Assembly: GCA_030621075.1 (NCBI GenBank)
Contig: JAUXII010000068.1
Span: forward strand, 1-6,084
Direction of reading: 5' to 3'
Source: Lentimicrobiaceae bacterium
GTDB taxonomy: Bacteria; Bacteroidota; Bacteroidia; Bacteroidales; JAGONC01
Length of the DNA: 6,084 nucleotides
Part shown: positions 1 through 6,084 of the stretch, piece after piece
Layout: each line of letters begins with the position of its first letter
Position numbering within the stretch: the stretch's first letter is position 1
Notes under the pieces: generated by a model
The model's database searches: none
What the model was told of the DNA's origin: nothing
What the model saw: only the letters and a program-made list of their open reading frames with translations
Made by a program: the position numbers and the translations under genes

Positions 1-113
1 GTACTTTTGAAATTATTAAATTCATGTATGATTGAACATCTTGCTTTATCCAACTTGATGCCATAGAACCTTTATGGCGAATTTGCATTTTTCCATCAAA
101 TTAAGCCAAAATA

Positions 114-145
114 TTTGGGCAATAAAAAAGATATTTCTATTTTTG
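114..145 (+). promoter_or_regulatory. Bacteroidota-type promoter candidate for the beta-oxidation cluster
   Basis: TTTG at 114-117 and TATTTTTG at 138-145 are separated by 20 bases. They match the known Bacteroidota sigma-factor consensus of a -33 TTTG and a -7 TAnnTTTG. A start site a few bases beyond 145 would leave an AT-rich untranslated leader of about 95 bases before the crotonase ATG. No second equally good pair was seen in 1-247. The match is seen in the sequence; promoter activity is inferred. Confidence 0.6.
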
Positions 146-247
146 TGTTATTTAATAAACAATAGACTTTTCTATATTTAAATCAATAAATCTAAACACT
201 CTTTTACCTTGCTTTTAACAGCAAATTAATAAAAACAATTAGCAGTT

Positions 248-1015
248 ATGGAATATGAAATTTTAAAAGTTGAAATACAAGACGGCATAGCCATAGTAAC
301 CATTAGCCGCCCGGAGGCAATGAATGCATTAAATACCCATTTCTTTAAGGAGATGGACGATTTGGTAGCTTCGTTGTCAGGAAACAAGGAGCTAAGAGTA
401 ATGATCATTACCGGTGAAGGCAAGGCTTTTGTTGCAGGAGCTGACATTGCCGAGATGGTAGATATGACTCCTGAAGAAGGTTCGGCTTTTTCAAGGCTTG
501 GCCAAAATACGTTCCACAGCCTTGAAAAAATGGAAATACCGGTTATTGCAGCTATCAACGGATATGCACTTGGTGGAGGCCTGGAGCTTGCCATGGGATG
601 TGATTTCCGGATTGCCAGTAATAAAGCCAAATTCGGCCAGCCTGAAGTTAACCTTGGCATGATACCCGGGTATGCCGCCACACAACGTCTGCCGCGCCTG
701 GTTGGGTTGGCAGATGCCCTTTACCTGCTAACCACTGCTGATATGATAGGAGCAGAGGATGCCCTGAGGATTGGCCTGGTCCAGAAAGTGGTTGAGCCTG
801 AGGAATTAATGGAAGAGACATTAAAAATTGCTAAAAAAATTATTTCCAAAGGGCCTGAAGCAATAAAAAAGGTAAAACTGGTTACCAGGACCGGCTTGTT
901 GTCTGATTTTAATGAAGGTTGTAAACTGGAGTCTGAATATTTCGGATCACAATTTAAAGCCGAAGGTGAAGTTGGAATGAAGGCGTTTTTGGAAAAAAGA
1001 AAACCTGAATGGTAG
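248..1015 (+). CDS. Enoyl-CoA hydratase / crotonase-family protein (3-hydroxyacyl-CoA dehydratase)
   Basis: This 255-residue protein has the usual length of a single-domain crotonase and should reversibly hydrate trans-2-enoyl-CoA to 3-hydroxyacyl-CoA in the cytoplasm. The CoA/oxyanion-hole segment GKAFVAGADI lies at 58-67 and NGYALGGGLELAMGCD at 104-119. Aligning by eye to rat mitochondrial enoyl-CoA hydratase, Ala65 and Gly110 would form the oxyanion hole, and Glu113 and Glu133 (in FGQPE) match the two catalytic glutamates, with the same 20-residue spacing. Having both acids argues for a true hydratase rather than an isomerase or a degenerate family member. One oddity is PGYAATQRL at 140-148, where most relatives have PGxGGTQRL. 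The ATG at 248 starts the conserved N-terminal strand, and no SD motif precedes it. Chain length is not determinable; a short-chain (Crt-like) role is possible. It is the first gene of the cluster, behind the promoter candidate at 114-145. Confidence 0.93.
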   Translation: MEYEILKVEIQDGIAIVTISRPEAMNALNTHFFKEMDDLVASLSGNKELRVMIITGEGKAFVAGADIAEMVDMTPEEGSAFSRLGQNTFHSLEKMEIPVIAAINGYALGGGLELAMGCDFRIASNKAKFGQPEVNLGMIPGYAATQRLPRLVGLADALYLLTTADMIGAEDALRIGLVQKVVEPEELMEETLKIAKKIISKGPEAIKKVKLVTRTGLLSDFNEGCKLESEYFGSQFKAEGEVGMKAFLEKRKPEW

Positions 1016-1030
1016 GTAAAAAGGCATATT

Positions 1031-1068
1031 AACCCATAACTTTAGAAACCCATAACTTTAGTTATGGG
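1031..1068. repeat. Palindromic element with a duplicated left arm (REP-like)
   Basis: A 15-base direct repeat, AACCCATAACTTTAG, occurs at 1031-1045 and 1047-1061 with one base between. The second copy runs into GTTATGGG (1061-1068), giving a perfect 8-bp stem, CCCATAAC (1049-1056) with GTTATGGG, closed by a 4-base TTTA loop. The first copy (1033-1040) can pair with the same right arm across a 20-base loop, so two mutually exclusive hairpins are possible. There is no T-run after it on the + strand, so it is a poor intrinsic terminator for the crotonase transcript. It sits in the 91-base gap between crotonase and dehydrogenase genes. A role as a dispersed REP-like repeat or as an mRNA-processing or stability hairpin is inferred. 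Confidence 0.75.
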
Positions 1069-1106
1069 AAAACAATAGATTCTTAATCAACATAATAAAA
1101 CAAAAC

Positions 1107-2447
1107 ATGAATTACGACGAAAGACTTCAAAACGTATCGGTGCTTGGAGCCGCCGGTAAAATGGGCAGCGGTATATTATTGCTTACTGCCGTTGAAATGA
1201 CTGACCTTAGTCTGAAACCCGAAAACAAGGATATGACCTTTGTGCTGAATGCAATAGACATATCACACAAAGGCCTTGCCGGGTTAATGGGATTTTTGAG
1301 AACACAGGTTCAAAAACTTGCTGAGAAAAAAACCGTTTGGCTTCGTACAGCATATGCTGACAGGCAAGACCTTGTTGAAAACCAGGATTTTATCAATCAA
1401 TATGTGTTCGATGTATTGAGTGTTGTCCGCCCGGTAACAACAATGGATTCGGCCAATGATTCAACCCTTATCTTTGAAGCTATTAGCGAAAATAAAGATT
1501 TGAAAGTTAAATTACTGTCACAAATTGACAAGAATAATTCCAACACCCCATGGTTCTTCACCAATACATCTTCAGTCCCTATTCATATCATTGATGAGGA
1601 AGCAGAGCTGGGAGGAAGAATTCTTGGATTCCATTTCTATAATCCTCCGGCTGTCCAACGATTGGTGGAACTCATTGTGACCAGTCAGACAAATAAAGAG
1701 ATGGAAGCATTTTCACGCGAATATGCCAAGAAACTGAAAAAGGTGATCGTTCCATCAAACGATTTTGCCGGCTTCATCGGAAATGGACATTTTATGCGTG
1801 ATGCTTTACACGGTCTTACTGAGGTTGAACAGCTTACCAAAGAAATGCCTTTTGCCGAAGCTGTTTATATGATCAACAAAGTATCTCAGGATTACCTGAT
1901 CAGGCCAATGGGTATTTTCCAGTTGATCGACTATGTGGGAATAGATGTTGTCAGCTTTATCATGGCAGTAATGGATCCTTTCCAGAAAGACGAAGAGCTG
2001 AGAAGTGACGTATTAAATAACCTGATTGAAATGGGTGTTACCGGAGGCCAGTTCTCAGATGGATCACAGAAAGATGGTTTTTTGAAATACGAAAAAAACA
2101 GGCCGGTAGCTATTTTTGACCCGGAGAAAAAAGGATACATTGACATTGCTTCATTTAAAGATAAATGTGATGAAAAGCTGGGGCCGTTACCGAAGTCATA
2201 TAAACCCTGGAAAGTGGTAAATTTCAGCCGGGATAAAAAAGCAAACATGCTGGATGCATTCTTCGCTGAACTTAAAACATTAGAAACAATGGGAGGCGCA
2301 CTGGCAATGAAATACGGTTCCCGTTCAAAAGAGATTGGGAAAAAACTTGTTAATGACAATGTTGCTCATAACGAAGATGACGTCAATACGGTTATGTTAA
2401 CAGGTTTCTTTCATGCCTACGGGCCCATCAATAATTATTTTGACTAA
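1107..2447 (+). CDS. 3-hydroxyacyl-CoA dehydrogenase, long form with C-terminal extension
   Basis: This 446-residue cytoplasmic enzyme should oxidise 3-hydroxyacyl-CoA to 3-oxoacyl-CoA with NAD+. An N-terminal Rossmann fold carries GAAGKMG at 14-20, and Asp51 at the end of strand 2 suggests NAD over NADP. By eye against human HAD, the active-site set is intact at a constant offset of 18 residues: Ser155 (NTSS), His176 and Asn179 (GFHFYNP), Glu188 (LVEL) and Asn226 (GFIGN), equivalent to Ser137, His158, Asn161, Glu170 and Asn208. The first C-terminal 3HCDH domain includes RPMGIFQLIDYVGID at 266-280 and ends near 328. Single-module enzymes are about 280-310 residues. The extra ~118 residues end in DVNTVMLTGFFHAYGP (425-440), which resembles the close of a second, truncated 3HCDH repeat. 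The start ATG at 1107 directly precedes the Rossmann strand in an A-rich leader without SD. It lies 91 bases after crotonase and 25 before thiolase. Confidence 0.92.
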   Translation: MNYDERLQNVSVLGAAGKMGSGILLLTAVEMTDLSLKPENKDMTFVLNAIDISHKGLAGLMGFLRTQVQKLAEKKTVWLRTAYADRQDLVENQDFINQYVFDVLSVVRPVTTMDSANDSTLIFEAISENKDLKVKLLSQIDKNNSNTPWFFTNTSSVPIHIIDEEAELGGRILGFHFYNPPAVQRLVELIVTSQTNKEMEAFSREYAKKLKKVIVPSNDFAGFIGNGHFMRDALHGLTEVEQLTKEMPFAEAVYMINKVSQDYLIRPMGIFQLIDYVGIDVVSFIMAVMDPFQKDEELRSDVLNNLIEMGVTGGQFSDGSQKDGFLKYEKNRPVAIFDPEKKGYIDIASFKDKCDEKLGPLPKSYKPWKVVNFSRDKKANMLDAFFAELKTLETMGGALAMKYGSRSKEIGKKLVNDNVAHNEDDVNTVMLTGFFHAYGPINNYFD

Positions 2448-2472
2448 AAAATAAACAATTAAAAATAACATT

Positions 2473-3720
2473 ATGAAAAAGCTGAGAAGAAAAATATATA
2501 TGACTGCAGGAGCCAATACAGTGTCGCTGGGTACAGGACGGAAAGAATTTAACCCCAAGAAACCTCGCCCGGGCCTTGAACATTATATTAAAGAAGCAGG
2601 ACAAGCCACCTTGAAGCAAATCGGAGGAGCTGCCAATGTTGATGAAGGTGTAATTGGTAATTTTATGGCTCCCCGCTTCAATAAGCAAGGGCATCTTGCC
2701 GGTTTTATTCCGATGATTGACGAGGGGCTTCAGTATAAGCCCTGTTCACGTACTGAAGGAGCCTGTGCTTCGGGCGCCCTGGCTTTAACTGCCGGAATTA
2801 AATCCATCCTTGCCGAAACAGCTGATGTTGTATTAACTGTTGGTGTAGAGGTTCAAAATTCAATGAAGGCTATTTATGGGGCTGATGTACTGGCTGGTGC
2901 AGGTTGGTATCAGAAAAGAAAAAATGGACATGCTTATTTCTTCCCGGGACAGTTCAGTGACAGAGCCGGAGCCTATTATGAAAAATATGGCAAGGAATAT
3001 GCCAGAAAAGGCATGCGCCGCTGGTTTAGAAATGCGGTAGAAAATGCCCGTTTATGTCCCACTGCCCAGGAATATGAAAACAAAGTAGAAGATCTTGATG
3101 CTTTATATGATAGTATTAAAATTAATGGTAAAACATTTGTTGATAATTTGAATGTGCTTGATTGCTCAAAAGTATCAGATGCTGGATCGGCAATAGCTGT
3201 TGTTTCTGAGGAAGGTCTTGAAAGGATAGGAATCCCAAAAGAACAGGCTGTTGAAGTTATATCATTTGCCCATCTGGAAAGAAACTTAACAAATGATCCA
3301 CCTGACTTTACAGAAGTGACTGCTATAAAAAAAGTAGCAAAGCAAGCCCTGGATTCAGCGGGTATAACAATCCATGACCTTGGTACCATTGAAATTCATG
3401 ATTGTTTCAGCATAGCTGCTGTTCTTACGGTAGAAGCTTTAGGCTTTGCAGAACCAGGAAAAGGTGCCGATTTTATTGCTGCAGGCCATACAGCACGAGA
3501 CGGACAAATCCCCATCAATACAACAGGGGGGCTTATTGGCTGGGGTCACCCTACCGGAGGGACAGGAGTTCACCAGGCGGTGACCATTTGGGAACAGTTA
3601 ACAGGTAATGCCGGGGATGCCCAGATTAATATTTCTGAAGACCGCCCGTATGGAATGACCATTAACATGGGTGGTGACGATGTAACTGTTGTGGCTATCG
3701 TATATAAAAGAGGGGCCTGA
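2473..3720 (+). CDS. Thiolase-superfamily acetyl-CoA acyltransferase, SCP-x-like type
   Basis: This 415-residue protein should perform thiolytic cleavage of 3-oxoacyl-CoA, or the reverse Claisen condensation. The nucleophile is Cys98 in EGACASGALA (95-104). His309 in EIHDCFS (307-313) and His359 in GGLIGWGHPTGGTG (352-365) complete the active site. The HDCF motif in place of the NEAFA-type histidine loop, and the absence of the C-terminal CxGGGxG-type second cysteine loop, place it with SCP-x/sterol-carrier-type thiolases rather than classical FadA/AtoB enzymes. There is no SCP2 domain attached: the protein ends soon after INMGGDD. The many bacterial and archaeal relatives that work with a DUF35/OB-fold partner are a caution, because no such partner lies in the window. 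The ATG at 2473 is preceded by an AT-rich leader without SD; an in-frame ATG at 2500 is a less likely alternative because it would remove the basic lead-in to the first strand. The stop overlaps the next start. Confidence 0.9.
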   Translation: MKKLRRKIYMTAGANTVSLGTGRKEFNPKKPRPGLEHYIKEAGQATLKQIGGAANVDEGVIGNFMAPRFNKQGHLAGFIPMIDEGLQYKPCSRTEGACASGALALTAGIKSILAETADVVLTVGVEVQNSMKAIYGADVLAGAGWYQKRKNGHAYFFPGQFSDRAGAYYEKYGKEYARKGMRRWFRNAVENARLCPTAQEYENKVEDLDALYDSIKINGKTFVDNLNVLDCSKVSDAGSAIAVVSEEGLERIGIPKEQAVEVISFAHLERNLTNDPPDFTEVTAIKKVAKQALDSAGITIHDLGTIEIHDCFSIAAVLTVEALGFAEPGKGADFIAAGHTARDGQIPINTTGGLIGWGHPTGGTGVHQAVTIWEQLTGNAGDAQINISEDRPYGMTINMGGDDVTVVAIVYKRGA

Positions 3721-3722
3721 TG
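3710..3722 (+). promoter_or_regulatory. Stop-start overlap (TGATG) with SD-like GAGGGG
   Basis: The thiolase stop TGA (3718-3720) shares its A with the ATG (3720-3722) of the flavoprotein gene. GAGGGG at 3710-3715 sits four bases before that ATG, and is the only purine-rich SD-like tract at normal distance from any start in this window. It also encodes part of the thiolase C terminus, so codon constraint may explain it. The arrangement fits translational coupling by terminating ribosomes, and implies that the two proteins are made together. The overlap is seen; coupling is inferred. Confidence 0.6.
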
Positions 3723-4670
3723 AATAGAATCACATCCCTTTTTAACATACAATACCCTATCATTCAAGGCGGTATGATTTGGTGCAGCGGCTGGGAACTT
3801 GCATCTGCCGTTAGTAATGCCGGCGGATTAGGCCTTATCGGGGGAGGCTCAATGGACCCTGATACCTTCCGACATCATATTCGCAAAGCAAAAAAGGCAA
3901 CTCAAAAGCCTTTCGGAGTAAATCTACCGCTGATCTACCCGCATATTCAGGATATGGTGAATATCGTAATCGAGGAAAAAGTGAAAATCGTATTCACTTC
4001 GGCAGGGAGCCCTAAAAAATATACCTCTTACTTTAAAGAACACGGGATCAGGGTAGCTCACGTTATTGCAAATGTGAAATTTGCCCTGAAATGCGAAGAA
4101 GCTGGGGTTGACGCCATTGTAGCTGAAGGCTTTGAAGCAGGCGGCCATAATGGCTTTGAAGAAACAACAACCATGACATTGATTCCACTCGTCAGGCGGG
4201 CTGTTAAATCACCGCTTATTGCCGCAGGAGGAATCGGGACAGGTGGGGCCATGCTGGCAGCGATGGCCCTGGGAGCAGAAGGGGTACAAATTGGTAGTAG
4301 GTTTGCGGCATCAGAAGAATCTTCAGCACATCATTCCTTCAAACAAAAAATTATTGATTCGAAAGATGGTGATACCAAATTGACTCTAAGAAAAGTAATT
4401 CCTGTACGCCTGATAAAAAATGAATTTTTCTACAAAGTAGAAGAGCTTGAAAGCAAAGGGGCAACAGCCGAGGACTTAAAAAATCTGCTTGGCCGTGGAA
4501 GGGCGAGAAAAGGAATGTTTGAAGGTGATACTGTTAAAGGTGAACTGGAGATTGGCCAGGTATCGGCACTCATTGATGAAATAAAACCAACCGAAGCGAT
4601 TGTTACTGAAATTATGGAAGAATTTGAAAGCGTAAGAAAAAACCTGCAGGATATTCATTTCCCCAAATAG
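3720..4670 (+). CDS. FMN-dependent nitronate monooxygenase / FabK-like enoyl reductase family protein
   Basis: This 316-residue TIM-barrel flavoprotein belongs to the 2-nitropropane dioxygenase/FabK family. FMN-site motifs run in order: PIIQGGM (13-19), GGLGLIGGG (35-43), KPFGVN (63-68), AEGFEAGGHNG (135-145), IAAGGIGTGG (167-176, phosphate loop) and GVQIGSRF (188-195). His143 in EAGGHNG is the family's conserved active-site histidine. Compared from memory with Streptococcus pneumoniae FabK, the IGGG, KPFGVN, AGSP (95-98), EAGGHxG and TTMTL (149-153) segments are shared, so an enoyl-thioester reductase is as plausible as a nitronate monooxygenase, the name such proteins commonly receive by automated annotation. 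It is cytoplasmic, with no signal peptide or membrane helix. Its one-base overlap with the thiolase strongly suggests a role on acyl-CoA intermediates or in protecting that pathway. Family membership is firm; reaction and substrate are not established. Confidence 0.85.
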   Translation: MNRITSLFNIQYPIIQGGMIWCSGWELASAVSNAGGLGLIGGGSMDPDTFRHHIRKAKKATQKPFGVNLPLIYPHIQDMVNIVIEEKVKIVFTSAGSPKKYTSYFKEHGIRVAHVIANVKFALKCEEAGVDAIVAEGFEAGGHNGFEETTTMTLIPLVRRAVKSPLIAAGGIGTGGAMLAAMALGAEGVQIGSRFAASEESSAHHSFKQKIIDSKDGDTKLTLRKVIPVRLIKNEFFYKVEELESKGATAEDLKNLLGRGRARKGMFEGDTVKGELEIGQVSALIDEIKPTEAIVTEIMEEFESVRKNLQDIHFPK

Positions 4671-4702
4671 AATTGTGGTTAAAACGCAGCATACAGTCAT
4701 GA

Positions 4703-4735
4703 TGTGTGGCGCTTGATGTTTTTTTCTTATTTTTG
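4703..4735 (+). promoter_or_regulatory. Weaker promoter candidate before the acyl-CoA dehydrogenase gene
   Basis: TATTTTTG at 4728-4735 matches the Bacteroidota -7 element TAnnTTTG exactly and is identical to the -7 element at 138-145. The upstream half is poor: only TGTG at 4703-4706 or 4705-4708, at 21 or 19 bases, approximates TTTG. If used, the leader would be about 45 bases. The 115-base gap (4671-4785) also contains AAGGAG at 4752-4757, but that is 28 bases before the ATG and too far to act as a normal SD. The last gene may therefore have its own promoter in addition to read-through. Confidence 0.4.
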
Positions 4736-4785
4736 CCCGATCAATTGCTACAAGGAGAAAATTTATTATTTCAAAAAAAATTGAT

Positions 4786-5928
4786 ATGAATTTTGATTTC
4801 ACAGAAGAACAAATAATGATCAGGCAGGCAGCCCGCGATTATGCTGAGCGGGAGTTGATCAAGGATGTTCTGGAAAGGGATGCCAAAGCAGAGATTCCCT
4901 GGGAACATATAAAAAACCTGACAGAACTTGGTTTCTTTGGAATGATGGTTGATCCCAATTACGGTGGTGGTGGCATGGATACCATGTCATATGTGTTGGC
5001 AATAGAAGAAATCTCAAAAGTTGATGCAGCAATGAGTGTTATCATGTCGATTCACAACTCACTTGCATGTTACGGGGTAGAAAAATATGGAAGCGATGAA
5101 TTGAAGAAAAAATATTTGCGTATCCTGGCTACAGGTGAGAAGATTGGTGCTTTCCTTTTATCTGAACCGGAAGCCGGATCAGACGCCACATCTCAGCGGA
5201 CAATGGCCGAAGATAAAGGAGATCACTATTTACTTAATGGCACAAAAAACTGGATTTCCAGTGCCAAAAGCGGATCGATTTATATCATTATTGCACAAAC
5301 ACATCCGGAGCTTAAGCATAAAGGTATTAATGCTTTCGTAGTTGAAAAAGAAACACCCGGTATTTCACTTTCACCACATGAGGATAAAATGGGAATGCGT
5401 AGCTCCGACACCCATAGTGTTATGTTTACTGATGTAATAGTTCCAAAGGAAAACAGACTTGGAGAAGATGGCTTGGGTTTTAAATATGCCATGCAATTGT
5501 TGGAAGCAGGACGTATTGGCATTGCTGCTCAGGCAGTTGGTACTGCCGCCGGGGCATTGGAACGCTCTGTTCTTTATGCAAAAGAAAGAAAAGCTTTTGG
5601 AAAACTGATTATTGAGCATCAGGCTATTGCTTTTAAGCTGGCCGAAATGGCTGTGAAAGTTGAAGCGGCAAGGAATCTGGTTCTGAAAGCCGCATGGCTG
5701 AAAGACAACGGGAAATCATACGGCTTGGCAAGTGCCATGGCTAAACTATATGCTGCTGATATCGCTATGGAAGTCACCACCGAAGCTGTTCAGATACACG
5801 GAGGTTATGGATACGTTAAAGAATATCATGTTGAACGGTTTATGCGTGAGGCAAAATTAACACAGATTTACGAAGGCACTTCTGAAATACAAAAGATGGT
5901 GATATCAAGGGAATTAATACGGGAATGA
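4786..5928 (+). CDS. Acyl-CoA dehydrogenase, short-chain/butyryl-CoA dehydrogenase-like
   Basis: This 380-residue protein has the standard length of the soluble FAD-dependent family and should oxidise acyl-CoA to trans-2-enoyl-CoA, passing electrons to ETF. The N-terminal helical domain (about 1-115) leads into [10 protein letters not shown] at 124-133, family signature 1 lining the FAD/CoA site, then a middle beta domain and a C-terminal helical domain. Signature 2 spans [11 protein letters not shown] to RFMRE (336-354), and RKAFGK (268-273) contributes the FAD-binding arginine region. Glu363 in [10 protein letters not shown] is at the position of the catalytic base of SCAD/BCD enzymes (near 367), unlike isovaleryl- or long-chain enzymes, whose base lies on a different helix. 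That supports a short straight-chain substrate but does not prove it. No EtfA/EtfB gene is in the window. The ATG at 4786 is the only start that precedes the conserved FTEEQ segment. The heptamer array begins two bases after its stop, and the C terminus looks complete. Confidence 0.94.
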   Translation: MNFDFTEEQIMIRQAARDYAERELIKDVLERDAKAEIPWEHIKNLTELGFFGMMVDPNYGGGGMDTMSYVLAIEEISKVDAAMSVIMSIHNSLACYGVEKYGSDELKKKYLRILATGEKIGAFLLSEPEAGSDATSQRTMAEDKGDHYLLNGTKNWISSAKSGSIYIIIAQTHPELKHKGINAFVVEKETPGISLSPHEDKMGMRSSDTHSVMFTDVIVPKENRLGEDGLGFKYAMQLLEAGRIGIAAQAVGTAAGALERSVLYAKERKAFGKLIIEHQAIAFKLAEMAVKVEAARNLVLKAAWLKDNGKSYGLASAMAKLYAADIAMEVTTEAVQIHGGYGYVKEYHVERFMREAKLTQIYEGTSEIQKMVISRELIRE

Positions 5929-5930
5929 AA

Positions 5931-6084
<154 letters not shown>

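Noticed and set aside
60..78. Inverted repeat GCCATA / TATGGC with a 7-base loop, considered as the terminator of an upstream gene or an operator.
   Set aside because: The stem is only 6 bp with one GC-rich end, and the nearest T-run (88-92) is ten bases away. No coding end is visible upstream within the window, so neither role can be supported.
171..180. TATATTTA (173-180) as an alternative -7 promoter element closer to the crotonase start.
   Set aside because: It lacks the final G of TAnnTTTG, and the nearest upstream TTTG (142-145) is 27 bases away, outside the usual spacing. The pair at 114-145 is better.
1931..2359. Longest minus-strand open frames (such as 1931-2359, 226-681 and 2976-3389) as possible antisense genes.
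   Set aside because: Each lies wholly or almost wholly inside a plus-strand gene with intact catalytic motifs, and their translations show no recognisable family motif. They are frame shadows.
4681..4727. T-run at 4719-4725 after the flavoprotein gene as an intrinsic terminator.
   Set aside because: The only stem found, CATAC with GTGTG, is 5 bp with a wobble pair and lies about ten bases before the T-run. The tract is more likely just AT-rich spacer upstream of the -7 element.

Overview
The window looks like a chromosomal fragment from a member of the Bacteroidota, probably a Bacteroidales- or Marinilabiliales-like free-living or anaerobic lineage. The reasons are moderately AT-rich DNA, AT-rich leaders before most start codons with no Shine-Dalgarno motif at normal distance, and two matches to the Bacteroidota promoter element TAnnTTTG, one of them with a well-spaced upstream TTTG. 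This assignment is inferred from sequence style, not from a database match.

Layout: 1-247 is a non-coding leader with a good promoter candidate (114-145). Five genes follow, all on the + strand: an enoyl-CoA hydratase/crotonase (248-1015), an unusually long 3-hydroxyacyl-CoA dehydrogenase (1107-2447), an SCP-x-like thiolase (2473-3720), an FMN-dependent nitronate monooxygenase/FabK-like flavoprotein (3720-4670, sharing one base with the thiolase stop codon) and a short-chain-type acyl-CoA dehydrogenase (4786-5928). The first intergenic gap holds a compact palindrome with a duplicated arm (1031-1068). The gap before the last gene holds a second, weaker promoter candidate. No credible minus-strand gene, tRNA, rRNA, CRISPR array or transposase was seen.

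Function: the enzymes cover all four chemical steps of a beta-oxidation turn: acyl-CoA to enoyl-CoA (acyl-CoA dehydrogenase), to 3-hydroxyacyl-CoA (crotonase), to 3-oxoacyl-CoA (dehydrogenase), then thiolytic cleavage. Expected catalytic residues are present in each. The same set could run in reverse for butyrate-like acyl-CoA synthesis. The FabK/NMO-like flavoprotein is the member whose role is least clear. No acyl-CoA ligase, ETF subunits or regulator lies within the window, so substrate and direction cannot be fixed.

From two bases after the last stop codon to the window edge (5931-6084) the DNA is an uninterrupted array of exactly 22 heptamers of consensus CAGTAGR, whose distal part shows a 14-bp alternating pattern. 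This array is the most unusual element. The metabolic genes are mostly orthodox, apart from the dehydrogenase's C-terminal extension and the flavoprotein's placement.
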